Assembly (NCBI RefSeq): GCF_050436995.1
Contig: NC_134756.1
Span: forward strand, 4,464,001-4,528,000
Origin: Anticarsia gemmatalis
Taxonomy: Eukaryota > Arthropoda > Insecta > Lepidoptera > Erebidae
Direction: 5' to 3'
Length of the DNA: 64,000 nt
Position 1 is the stretch's first letter, and every line of letters starts with the position of its first letter. Position numbers and translations under genes: made by a program. Shown here in pieces: positions 1 through 11,540 of the stretch. The notes beneath the pieces were generated by a model, which ran no database searches, was not told where the DNA came from, and was given only the letters and a program-made list of their open reading frames with translations.

Positions 1-322
1 GAGTAAATGTTATACCTAGGCAACCTTATCTTGTTCTATGATAATGAATATAGAAAAACGCATATTACTGATATGAAATAATATAGTAGACTATTTCTAA
101 AGAGAAACCGATGAATGTTTTTGTCTGACACGATCATTAAATTGCGTCGCAAATGACATCTAATTGCGGTTAGACCCCTATTTTACCAGAACCCTGTGGT
201 TTTTACACGATAAAAATTATATAATTAACACCCTAGGCCCGGCAAAGACACTACAAAACATTATAATTACATTTGAGCAGAAAGACGGACTACAAAATGC
301 ATTTGTGAAAAAAGACACTTAC

Positions 323-505
323 CACTATGCATAGTATTAGATTCAGCATCAGCAACTTCGGTCCTGGACTTCTTTACGTCCTCGGGAGACCCTGAGGTGT
401 CCATATGCTCTTGCTTGATCTTAGGCTTGATGTCCACATCAGGAGAACTCGACGGCATAGGGGACGTAGACGCCCGCCTTTTAGGTGTCGAAGTTTCCGT
501 ATCAC
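323..505 (-). CDS. cph: BCL11/chronophage exon with SUMO-type motif
   Basis: This 183-base exon is the last one visible before the left edge. Its acceptor is ttttctccatag| and its donor is AGTG|gtaagt. It is phase 1 at both ends, with 60 full codons. The G from the previous exon plus GT makes Gly, followed by DTETSTPKRRASTSP. A basic PKRR patch could contribute to nuclear import. Next come PDVDIKPKIKQEH, whose IKQE fits the psi-K-x-E SUMO consensus, and an acidic EDVKKSRTEVADAESNT stretch. Mammalian BCL11 proteins are known to be sumoylated, so the site is plausible but unproven here. The next exon must be left of base 1 and start with two bases completing a codon. If the donor is not used, the frame continues 16 codons and stops at about 267. 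A Helitron-like element begins 20 bases upstream of the acceptor. Confidence 0.88.
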
Positions 506-1298
506 CTATGGAGAAAACCGCAAATCTTTACTAATATTATAAAGCTGAAGAGTTTGTTTGTTTGTTTGAACACGCTAATCTCAGGAACTACTGGTCCGAT
601 TTGAAAAATTATTTAAGTGTTAGTTAGCCCATTTCGCTACAACCAATAGGAGCAGATTCCCAGTGAAAAAAATTACACAAACGGGGATAATTTTGACCCA
701 TTCTCTCTTACGTGACGCAAGCGAAGTTGCGCGAGTCAGCTACTTTATTTATATTTATTTACATTCTATAGATTAATGATCTTAAACTATTAGCTGTAAC
801 GTTAAAACAGCGAAACGAAGAAAGAGATATTTCCCGTTATCCTGAACTTTAAATCCAGCCTAAATAAACTGTCCGGTTCTTTGTTCAAATGAAACCTATT
901 GCTAGCAAGCCACAAGTTAAATTTCGCATCGCTCGCGTTACTGTTATTGTCCGGAGTCATCGCTTAGTCGTTGTAATATCTAGGCTTACGAATCTACACA
1001 GTACACGAAACTTTTGTAGAGTTTTTAATGAAGTGGATAATAAAATATTGAAGTTGTAAGACGATTTTGTTTCGAGGAATATTTGAAACTATATTATATA
1101 AATCTGTTGCTATAACTAATAATTCTTTGACCACCGCTACCGTCGATATTCCATCAAAATAAATGGCTTGATAAGATTACTTCGCTTGCCTGTCTTTGTA
1201 AAAATTGATGTCTATCTCACTTATTTTAGGTCAACGGCGAAAGCCAAAAATTTATTGGTTTAAAAGAGATAGAATATTGTTAGCATATTTATTCGTAC
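506..1298 (-). other. Intron 3 of BCL11/chronophage
   Basis: This 793-base intron lies between the linker exon and the SUMO-motif exon. More than a quarter of it is a Helitron-like element (525-743). The rest is AT-rich with no recognisable element. Confidence 0.82.
525..743 (+). mobile_element. Helitron-like nonautonomous element, copy 1
   Basis: The copy starts with TCTTTACTAATATTATAAAG after an A and runs through a GTTTGTTTGTTT tract. It shares the family body (GGAACTACTGGTCCGATTTG) and ends GCGCGAGTCAGCTA. The usual last G of CTAG is changed to C. It is shortened in the middle relative to the other copies. The family resembles the abundant lepidopteran Lep1-type Helitrons, which carry no protein and depend on a Rep/helicase encoded elsewhere. 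It lies in intron 3, 20 bases upstream of an exon acceptor. Confidence 0.8.
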
Positions 1299-1502
1299 CG
1301 TCTAGTAGTCGCTTAGGAGTGCTTGAGGCTCCTCCATCTTCCAGTAGGTCTGGAGGTGCAATGGAGGGACTGGCAAGGGGAGGGGTATGTACCCTGCTGC
1401 TAGGAGGCCTTCTCGCCGTAAGGAGTGACGGCCTCCTTGCGCTGCTACTCCCGCTTGACACTTGGCCAGGCCTTGAGCCATCTTCTTGATCGGAGTTTGG
1501 AC
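1299..1502 (-). CDS. cph: BCL11/chronophage Ser/Pro/Arg-rich linker exon
   Basis: This 204-base internal exon follows the CCHC exon after a 378-base intron. The acceptor is tttttatcacag| and the proposed donor is GACG|GTACGA. It has phase 1 at both ends. The G left by the previous exon plus GT gives Gly, and 67 codons follow. The product is low-complexity and disordered, rich in Ser, Arg and Pro (SSGSSSARRPSLL, ARRPPSSRVHTPP, PKRLLD). It has no domain, which is usual for the linker between the N-terminal finger and the C2H2 fingers in BCL11 proteins. Several Ser/Thr-Pro sites could be phosphorylated (inference). The donor is weaker than the gtaagt donors of its neighbours. If it is skipped, the frame continues 15 more codons to TAA at about 1252, giving a truncated form. 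The frame and splice joins are seen directly; the function is inferred from gene context. Confidence 0.84.
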
Positions 1503-1880
1503 CTGTGATAAAAATATACGTGAGATATAAGATACGTATTATGTTATTTTCAAACGCGATAAGATTGTAAAATAGAGTCTATTCATGTAATACTGCCGTC
1601 ATGAATGAATCATTATCTGTTTGTAAGTGCTTGTATTAAAAATTATCTATATTTTTCGAAATTATTCACTATCACGTTACGTGGGTATAGGTAAAGCAGA
1701 CGATTAAGGTTTATGTAACTCTTCAATAGAACACATTGAATATGCTGTCGGCTTTTTTTAAAACTTGCAGCAAAATTATAATAGAACAAGTTGGTTAATT
1801 AAAGTTTTGTACAGCTTTCAAGTGTTCCGTATTTCTAACTAACGTCTGTTTTCCCCTCCACGTCACTGTCTTTTACTTAC
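1503..1880 (-). other. Intron 2 of BCL11/chronophage
   Basis: This short intron of 378 bases has a gtaagt donor and a tttttatcacag acceptor. I see no repeat or coding signal in it. Confidence 0.88.
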
Positions 1881-2057
1881 CAGCACTGTAACAGTGGTAG
1901 GACGTGAGGTCCTTGTCACACGAGGAGACCTTGTGCTGGATGAAGCGGACGATGTCAGCGAGGGCGAAGGCCCTGCGACAAGCGCCGCATGTCAGGGTAT
2001 CGGCCGGCACTCCAGGTGTTGGTGAGCCGCCGCCTTCTGCCGCGCTGTCCGCATCCG
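1881..2057 (-). CDS. cph: BCL11/chronophage exon with N-terminal CCHC zinc finger
   Basis: This internal exon identifies the gene. It is bounded by a pyrimidine-rich acceptor (tttctttcaccag) and a gtaagt donor, and its 177 bases hold 58 full codons between split codons (phase 1 at both ends). After an acidic Ser/Gly/Pro stretch it reads DTLTCGACRRAFALADIV and continues to a second Cys, giving C-x2-C-x14-H-x4-C (1989-1918). This spacing, with the LTCG..C and IxFIxHK context, matches the N-terminal CCHC finger of BCL11A/BCL11B (LTCGQCQMNF in the vertebrate proteins). In mammals this finger supports self-association of the factor. BCL11 proteins are nuclear C2H2 transcription factors that work with chromatin repressors such as NuRD and SWI/SNF. 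In flies the orthologue acts in neural progenitors and sensory development. The DNA-binding fingers lie downstream, outside the window. The family assignment is secure. Numbered from the proposed start, the ligands fall near residues 36, 39, 54 and 59. Confidence 0.93.
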
Positions 2058-3088
2058 CTGGTGAAAGAAAGAACGGTTAAAAATATAGGTAGAGTTTGCT
2101 GAAGAAGAAATGGGGAAAGACGATTATTTTGATTTTGGAGAGCGTAGTTATTTAGAAATTAAGAATCAAAACACGGAACCTGGTGGAGATTTCGATAGTG
2201 TAAGTGACATAATAAAATAGTTGATTATGAATGACTTGGTCTAAGTGGACAATATTTGCAGTAGTAGTAGATTATAATTGTTTTGTCAGTATGACTAATG
2301 TATTGTTGAGGCTATTTTAGTCCAACTAATCTGATTTGATTGGCTTATTTGATAAATAATGATCTGTGATTAATGGCGATCATATCAGTTTAATGTTATT
2401 GGCTAAATAAATAATTCGCTATTGGCGGTCGGTTTTCCCACTGGACAGTTTTAAATTTGCATTAAAAGCATGACTATATTGCCTCCTCACAATATTTTCA
2501 TTTCTGTATGTTCGCGATTATTTAGAATTTTCACCAATACTGATGTATGAAAAAATATTTGATCTATCAAAAGTTTCGCATTATTTTTAATTGTTGCGAA
2601 TTATCTTAAAAGTAGCAAACAGATGTAAAAAAAACATTTAACTCAACCCTTCAAAAGTTAAACGTGACACGATTTAAAAAGAGTATGAATACCGCTTATT
2701 ATGAGATGTTTCACAACATTCGTGCAACATATGGCAATGACACTTTCTTTCAATCATAAGTGTTAAATAACACTTAATTATTGGTTGTAACAGTCACGGT
2801 GTTTGAGGTGTCAGTTGTAGGGTTGACCGCTTATCTTGCTACAAAGGGCCGTAATAACCGTCTTGCGGTCCGTCTAAGAGGGTTCCTTCTTTGTTGCAAC
2901 AAGAAAGTTAATCGATTTTTTTTGTTGACAGATGTTAAATCATATTTTGGATACTTTTTGGATTGTGTATTAATTATTTTACCTTGCAAAGAGGCATAAC
3001 GAAGAAAGACTATTGATACTAGGGCTCAATCACTATGTAAAGAAATCCAAAGGTTTTGAAATCTTGGTCATTTATAAATATCTACTTT

Positions 3089-3165
3089 TTAACCGACTTC
3101 AAAAAAAGGAGGAAGTTCTCAATCCGACCTGACTTTTTTTAATATCTTCCGTACCTACTTTATAT
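3089..3165 (+). repeat. Lepidopteran ACCGACTTCAAAAAAAGGAGG repeat fragment
   Basis: The string TTAACCGACTTCAAAAAAAG, then GAGGAAGTTCTCAATCCGAC and a T-rich run, matches a repeat I recognise as widespread in moths and butterflies. Its superfamily is not evident from this fragment. It lies in intron 1. Confidence 0.6.
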
Positions 3166-6100
3166 GAATGACTTTTATAATATTTTAAGGTTAATGTTCA
3201 ATTTAAATCGTGAGATATGCTACGACAAAATGTTAAGTTGTAGTTGCGGAAATGTAAAAGGTTGCGTACAATATCTTATGTTAGCCGGATCAAGGTATCA
3301 GTTCAAGTTTTTTCAATGTCATTATAGCGGATATATAAATAAAATAATCATCAACATATTATACAAACACATGACGCCATTTCCATTTAATTAAACATAT
3401 ATTGTTTATTTAGAAAACTGAATAAATTGACGTAAAAAAAGACTTCATAGGTTCATATTATAGCATGGACCTTTTAACTTATGATCTTTTAAATATTTTA
3501 TTGTACTGTAGCAAATCCAGAAATACTACTTTTTTAAGAATTAAAATCATGGTTAGAGTGAAGTCATTTAATTGTGGTAGCCATATTTACATTACAAATG
3601 CCGCTCATAAGAAGGGCTGCTTACCCCAAAAACGCAAGCACATACGTAATTAACTCTTTGTATTAATTGACATTTCTACATAAATAGAGCGAGTAAGACG
3701 CTAACGCCTTATATTATAAAGGCGCTTTCACAAGACCCGCACAATTGGTCGCTCGGTCGGCACATCAAAGCTGTTCGCGAGCTAATTTCACATAAGTACT
3801 GTGTACACGCCCTTACATTCCGTGCCTCTTGTTATTATTATTTCTCCTTCAATTTCTTTGTACTGTATAATGTCTATAGGGGTTGTATTGCATTGTAACC
3901 CGAGTACTAAATTAATATAACGTAAAAAAACTTAGAGATTCGACGCGCTTTGTTTGTATACCGTACCTAGTTTGTTTAGGGGGTTATATTATGTAAATGT
4001 TTCGTGTAGTGTTAATTTTTTAAAGGTGGCTCGTGGCAAATGGAGGCACTTCCTCAGGAAGCGAGGAAGGAAGGTGGCTTTGATTCCTGTGCCTGTTTAA
4101 ACATTTTAGTTTTTGACACGTGCGACAGTTTAATTGGCCGTGATCATTGTAAAAAAGTAATGCATTAGACTGAAGCATTATACCACCTTTTTTTTTCTAC
4201 AGTACGACTCTTGCATTAAAGGCCATGTATGATACATCTAAAACATGAATACTTTGATTTACTAATAAAAGTATAAAAGAGATGAAAACACACTTCATTA
4301 TTACATATGCAAAATATTTGTACAAAACAACCAAGTAATTAACGCGATAACATCATCACACGATAAACATAAACCATACAACATCCTGTATAAACCTCCC
4401 ACATAAATACCTAATACACACATAACACAAGTTTACCTATACAATCAAAACCCTATCAATTTACGGTGGAACTTATCTACACAGTGGGTCAACGGAGTCA
4501 CATTCGGACATAACGTTTAGCCACACCCACCGCACGCGACTGGACAGTGGTCACCGTTCACCACACATGCGCTGTGTGGACAAAAATTTTACACCCACGT
4601 AAATATTTGATTCACACGTTTAAGTGATTTATGACTATCTTTGTGAGGGTGGCGCTCCAGTTTGTAACGATTTGGATTGGGTTTGAAATCGAGGGATTAC
4701 ACAGTTTTAATGTATTATTAATTATTTGTGTATTATATAATAGAGAAGGTTTGTATGTGTCATTCATTGTAGTTTCATTATTATCAATCCGATAATACAA
4801 GGAAAACTATTATTGCAATAGTTTCATTCAGTAACTCAATGGCGATACAAAAACTCGTACAATTCAAACCAATCACAGTATCCTCAATTAAAAAACAAGG
4901 CAAGAGTGAAATCAATTATTCAAATACCAAAACCAATATGAGAGGCGCGTGCATTTTATTTCTGTTTTATTGAAAAGTGGCGTCTAACCAAGGACAGTCG
5001 CCTCAGGTGACGAGAAGGGAGCCACCCTCCGAAAGGACTGAGAGACCGAAAAGTTTAAATTAGCTCGTTACTACACACGGCGTAACATGCCAGTTATATC
5101 TCGACATTTGTTTTTTCACAGAAAAGGTCACGCCGCGCAGCCAGAAGTAACTTCTGTGTTACCAAAGTTCCTACTTGGCCGTTCGTTGCATTAATTATTA
5201 ATTACATTTTGTCCCAACCGCCGCGAATTGTACCACTGTGTTAATTTGTGAAACGCCTCTAACGGCACTCCGAAACTTTGAATGTACTTTTAAAATTTTG
5301 GTTTATTTATGATTGGTGTGACGTTGGTTCCTATTCGTGCATGTGTGATGTTTTGGGACAAAAAATATGTCTAACTTTGACATAGCTCTGACCACCGTGT
5401 CCAATATTAATTGGCAGGGGATCGTGGACCCTATCAATTGTGTATAGAAATCGTGCGTTTTTCACGACAATAAATCGAAAATAAAAATAATAAGAATGGA
5501 TATCAAATGTTGCGGGGGTGTTTATTGTTGTAATGTTATTATGATTTTGGTTTTGGGACGTTTGGGTGTGGCAATCGTTCTAATATTGAATATTATTTTT
5601 GAAGTAGTGATGCTTAGCGTCAGTAATAATACGGTACTAAAACGTTACGTTTAAACTTATCAAAAGTTATTTAGTTTATGATTTGTGCTAAACTTGTATG
5701 TAATTCGATAATTTTATTGCGGTGTTTTAGCCGTGCTTAACCCTCACAGGAAAGCGTGGATTGTCAAAAACTTTTCATTTTCTTTTTACGTTTTCTGTTT
5801 TCTTTGCCAACTTATGAATGCCAAAGAATTTTGACATCGGCCTCTTTGACAGCTACTTTATTCAAAGGCTGAGTTGTCGGAAATGGACATACAGCACAAA
5901 AGCCTATTGAAAATACCCTGTGTCGGCAAATTGAGATTTAGAGCTTGTTTTAATTTGTTTGAACGCTTTTTGTTCATAGACGCTGGACACTTGTGGGATT
6001 CCAATTTATTTTTGTACTTTTTAAACTTTATTTAGACTACACGTGTAAACTCTTGAACGTTTCATTAGTAGCTGAGAGACTTAATATGATTAGATATTAT

Positions 6101-8176
6101 TGTTTATTTGTAAGTTCTATTCATAGAAACTTGAACATAATACCAAGTAAATATAATTAGTAACAATGGTACTGGTTTTCATCCTTATTTTTCTGTAAAC
6201 ATTTTCCTCTGAAATGCCAAAAATGTTCCAGTAATTACGAACTAGCGAGAGCACATAGTAGCATATTGGAAACACGCCCATACAGCCAGTTTAGCCTCGC
6301 CATTCACGTCAGAAGGCGGGTTGTGTCAACAGCGTGCTAATGACGTCACTTCTCTCAACATGGCCACTCCGCAACCCTTGCTTTTTTACCTATAATTACA
6401 CTTAGCTGATGGAGGGGAGAATTCCGCGTTATGTACTTCAAATTGGCATATACATTGTGTTAAGTATGTACTATAAGTTGGTCAATTGAATGCTTTCATC
6501 CAACGCGAACTCCACGCTACAAGAGTCTTTTTCGCTCAAAACATTAAATAGCTTATAAGTAATGGCTTCCAATATACGCAACATCGTTATAACAAGTAAT
6601 AAACGTAAAACACAATCAGAAACGCCTAATATAAAACACCTAGCATCTATCAGATTAAAGGGCCTACCTATAAAATAGGATTACCTCTTAAGGGGACGGT
6701 TCTCGCCCACCGATAGCTAATCAAATTATCCGACGTAATTCCGAGCGACAAAAACGGCTGATTATCTTCATCTTGTTGTTTTTTTTCTCTCGACCCAAGG
6801 GAGCTAAAGGGATCACTGTCCAATGCTGAAATTTTTATTTTTTTCTTCAGAAAAGTGTCGTGTTTTATTCGTTTCTTATTTGAATAGTCTGAGCGAAATT
6901 AATAATATTTTTCCCACATTTTTTAGTATTGTAACAGTGTTCAGTACAATCCGTGCCAAAAGTTTTACATTTTAGGTTTACTTTTAAGATTCCATCTAGA
7001 ATAATACTCTTTGATTTACAAGCCCCCATTTGGGTCATCGCGGCAAAAAAGATTGTTTATCAATACCTTTTTACATAGCACAGGTAAATAAGTTTCCCTC
7101 GGGGTGACAACACGAAAAAATAGCGGCCACGACGGTGGCTGATCAAATTAAGGCCGGGTCAGTAATCGTGTTACTGATACCCAATACTGGGCGGAATATT
7201 CGAAATAACTGGAGAAAAACAGAGGCCTCCTGTGTATTGGCCTCTTCGTTAGAGGGATTTGAATTTTTTTCTCTTTTTTTCGCTTTAGGTGTGTAACACG
7301 ATTCTCCGCCTGGGGAGTGGAATGGACAGCCCTTAATAGAAAAATGTTGGTTATAAAAATTGATAATGAAAATTTATACTGTCAATTTTTCTGATGCGGT
7401 GTCAATGTCTGGTAAAACTATACCTTATTGATTGAAAATTTAATTGAAAATTATTGCAATCATATAATAAATACTTATGTAATTACTTTACTTATCTAAA
7501 CGACGAAAATGAAAAGTAAATGATCAGCTTATAGATAAAAAAGCTACGTCTCTTTCCTGTACATTATTTGAATACAAGCCTAAACATTCCGAAATATTGG
7601 CACACCAGTAGGAAAACTAAACTAATTCACGAATAAACCTATAAGCTTCATCGTAAAATATATGAGTCGTAGAAGAACAGTGCCAACCGAACCCTTACGA
7701 ACGGGGGAAGAGTACGTTCTTCCTGAAGATATTTGTCACGGCACGAGTGTCAATAAAAACGCCACACCGGACTGTCTGCCACTACACTGAAATGGACTAG
7801 TGAAGGCGAACACATATCGATAATTCGATACACAAATATCGACAGATAAAAGTAGATTACGATGTAAAAACAATGTTTTCATTTCCATCCAAATTATGAG
7901 TGTGCGTTTTATTATCGAACGTTGATAATTTAATGAAAACAATTATCTGCATTGGTATTTACACGTGCCCGGAAAGTAAAACAAGATAGTGTTATTTCGA
8001 TTAGGTACAAATTTCGGTCAATCATATTTTAGTTTTGAAACGTATAACTGGAATATTTTTACAACCAGACAAATTAAGAAAATATTCTCTACCGTCCTCT
8101 TTTCGTTTTCTTATACCTAAAAGTATGCTACCTTTCTCTTTTTTACAAAGGAGAAATGTATAAGTATGTCTCATAA

Positions 8177-8190
8177 TATCGATATCGATA
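8177..8190. promoter_or_regulatory. Overlapping double DRE motif
   Basis: TATCGATATCGATA holds two overlapping copies of TATCGATA, the DREF binding sequence of insects, at 8177-8184 and 8183-8190. It lies in intron 1. This is a motif match only. Confidence 0.3.
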
Positions 8191-11100
8191 ATTCCCAACA
8201 CTGTAGCGATACCCGTTAAAGCGGACACTTAACCCCTAATCCTTAGCGCGGCAGTTTTATCTCGAGCCGGGCATTTATGGCAAAAATCTTAATTCCAGCA
8301 CGGCACTGTCGTTAACTGCCGGCCACTAATTATTGCTGCCGACTGTATTTATTACTTCAAGTGCGTCTATACTTAGCTTTCTTTACTTATTAGTTAGAGC
8401 AGACTAGATATCGAGTCAAGATTTAGTTCCAAAGGATAAAACTATGCATTTTATGAAGATAGTGACATTATTTTAGCCGTGTAATAAGAGATATTAGTAA
8501 TTTCGATAGCAGTTTTCTTTATAAAAGAGAATAAACATTAACTAATAAAATTATTACACTAAATGTTTTCGCCGACGAAAAACAAACCGAATCCATATGC
8601 AGAATAAGAAATATAGTTTTTCCTAAAGCAATAAAAGTGGGGTCATAAAGCTTCGTCCGGTCGGGACGGCTGCCAGTATTGGCTAGCTCTATATTGCACT
8701 TTTGTAAGCAAAATTTTGTTTTTAAACAACAATAAAATATACTTATGAAAAAGATAAAAGTAATGTTACTCAAATATAGAGTTATTCAACTTTCAAAACA
8801 TGCAATTACATCGTAATCATAAACATTTTCATTTAGAATATGTAAATATCTTGTCCAAAACATTTTTTTTTCTATAACATGCAAAGCAAAAAAAATACCC
8901 CATAAATATTTTCTTACAAGAATCCAGTGTCCTAAAAAAATACGTCTACTATCCAAAGCAACGCCAGCCATCTCGTATATTAAGCATAGTGACATTCACA
9001 TCTCCATTAAACGAACATATATACTTGAAATAAAACAAAGATCTTGAAATAACTGAAATAAGCCTTCGTCTATTACCCGCGGAGTCATTATTTTGACATA
9101 CAGCCTCCGAGCGGGGTATTTGCGGTCAATGCGGCAGACGAATGCAGTTTTATTTGAAATATACATTTAAATATCGCTTTATGTTGATATAGTGTGGACT
9201 TTTAAGAAATGAATGGTCAATTTATTTTTTGGAGAACAATTTTACACGATACTGCTGAATTAAAACCACTACAGCACTACATTTGAATAGGATAAAGTAT
9301 AAAAGTGACCTAAAATATCTAGTTTTGGCACAAATTTACACGACAAATGATAGATCTGACGATCCAAACCGCAAGACTAATAGGCAGCCTTATCTCTATT
9401 TAGCCAGCAATCAATCTAATCTCGGCGTAATACCCAAATTAAATCATATCAATTTATATAGCCCATATAACTCAGGGCCAATCTATACGCAGGGAGATAT
9501 ACACTATAACGCTCAGTCCACTTACGCACTCATTTATATGTTAATGTGAACGGCATCCGATTCGTTCAGATTCATATACAGATATCTTTCGGGGACAGAT
9601 ATCATTTTCACTGCCTTATTACTTTCCAATTTGTCTTCAGTATTGGTTATTGCCCCGTTTATTGCTCCCTGCACAATCTCTATTAACTCGAGTCCCACAA
9701 TCACATAAACAAAACGATCCAAGTTGGAAAATTTAGGAAGCGAAAATACCTTTGCGTCTTAAGTCGATGCCAGAGTCGAAAAATCTTGACTTACTCCTCG
9801 ATGATAAATCCATTGTTGTTCTTTGAGCACTGATTCACTGTGAGTGTCCCAAAATAAACCAAGTCCAAGCGTCGTAACTCAAAACTGAACAAGCTTCAAC
9901 TTAAAACTAAACTAAGTCCAATGTACACTGACCACTGCACCAAGATGCTCGAAGTCATAAAGCATGTGATCATCTTCGCAGATGAACACAGACTGACTGG
10001 CTACCTCTATAAAATTCGAGTCCCGAAATTTTAATGAAAAAAGATCCCCCAAAGTGCCAGGTAAAAAAATTCCCGTATCAAAACCGCCGTTTCCTAGTGA
10101 CCCCGATCGCTCTCCCATCCCTTTGTTAGGCTCCTTTTATTTATAATAGTACATTTTTTTCACACACGGCACCCCTAATAACGTGTGAGCAAAAATATGC
10201 GTAATCGTTCGCAGCACCAAAGTATGGGGTCTCGAATCTCGAGTCCGTATAGAAAAAACACAACTGTCCCCTATTTGAATGGCAAAAAGTGCATGTCATT
10301 GCAAAAATGGTATTAGTGGATGAATATGATTTTGCACAGATCAGAATGGATGGATGACTTATAATTGTGTCGCGTTATATTTAGCATGAATTATTGGTTT
10401 GACGTGGTTTTTGTGATGTTCTCTATGAGCGCACGGATCGGTGTCCGCATCACTCTGTGGGTAACAACTATTAACGACAATTTCTCTGACATTTTCATAA
10501 AGGTAATACGCCTACGAATCACTAGGACGATATAAACCCCTACATAAAAGAGTAAATTTTACTTTGTGCTTGTTGTTATTAAAATAAGGGATAAAGAAGA
10601 ATTTTATAATACGAAATAATATTTAGTGATTTTTGAACAAAAAAATATTTAAAATCTAATGTCTCGGCTAGCGACCCCATTTTTGGTTACTAAAATAAAA
10701 GTTCTTAAAACTACACAAGAATGATTCAAATCATACAATCTGATAGCTTTAGCTATCTCTTCCGTTTCTTTATCTTATAAGGCACAATTTTATCAAGAGA
10801 ATATCTCTCAGATTTAGCGAAAGACAAAAGTAATAATAAAATTACGACAATCGAATTTAGCGGCCAAAGCAGACTGACCCCACGACATAATGTTTGCTAT
10901 TTCTAGGTAAACAAACATGGAAGATTGACGTGGAGTGTACATCTGGTAGGCTGACGCAAATAATGGGGGATAAATAATATAATTTGATTTTCGTGCGACA
11001 AATTGCGCGTGATGTTTCGGACAGAAATATTTTTTGCTAAACGCTCTAGATTAAACATTGCGTTGTTTGTTATGATTTTTTCGATCATTATTCTAGTTGC

Positions 11101-11415
11101 ATGAAGTGTGATGCTGTATGATTAGGATTCCCGACATTTTTGTCAAATCTATGACGGAGTTTGAGAATATGATGACGATTTAAAGTTGAACTACAACCGC
11201 AATTTACCGATCTAATCCAAAAAAATAGAATCATTTAACATCCCAAAATACAAAAACCGTTTACGAATCCAAAAAACACGATCAACAAAGGCGATCTCAT
11301 TTAAATCTCATATTCATATCCCGATATTCCAATATCAAACAAAAAAATCGTGACGGAAGAACAAAAACGTATACTGTTACCGTTGTCCGAGATTCGGATT
11401 TTCGGGTGAACTTAC

Positions 11416-11540
11416 CTGTTGTCGGCCGTGTGAAAACGGAACAGGTGTTTGCGGTCCGTCTTCCGTCCGACCCGGTAATTATAGAATGGACAATAGCGGC
11501 GCGTGATGCGCGGGAGTGTTCTCCTCCGCGGTCGCTCGTA
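11416..11540 (-). promoter_or_regulatory. Candidate alternative first exon inside intron 1
   Basis: A GC-richer patch on the minus strand ends in a textbook donor (CAACAG|gtaagt at 11415). A TATA-like CTATAATTA lies about 70 bases before the donor. An ATG at about 11540 opens 42 codons to the donor, starting MYERPRRRTLPR, but it leaves two bases, so it does not join the known zinc-finger exon in frame. The segment is therefore more likely a noncoding leader of an alternative transcript. In that case translation could begin at the Met in the 505-323 exon, which would omit the CCHC finger. The donor could also be fortuitous. Confidence 0.35.

Noticed and set aside
11416..11540. A coding exon starting MYERPRRRTLPR joined to the CCHC exon
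   Set aside because: The exon leaves two bases at the donor while the CCHC exon needs one, so the join would shift the frame and lose the zinc finger.
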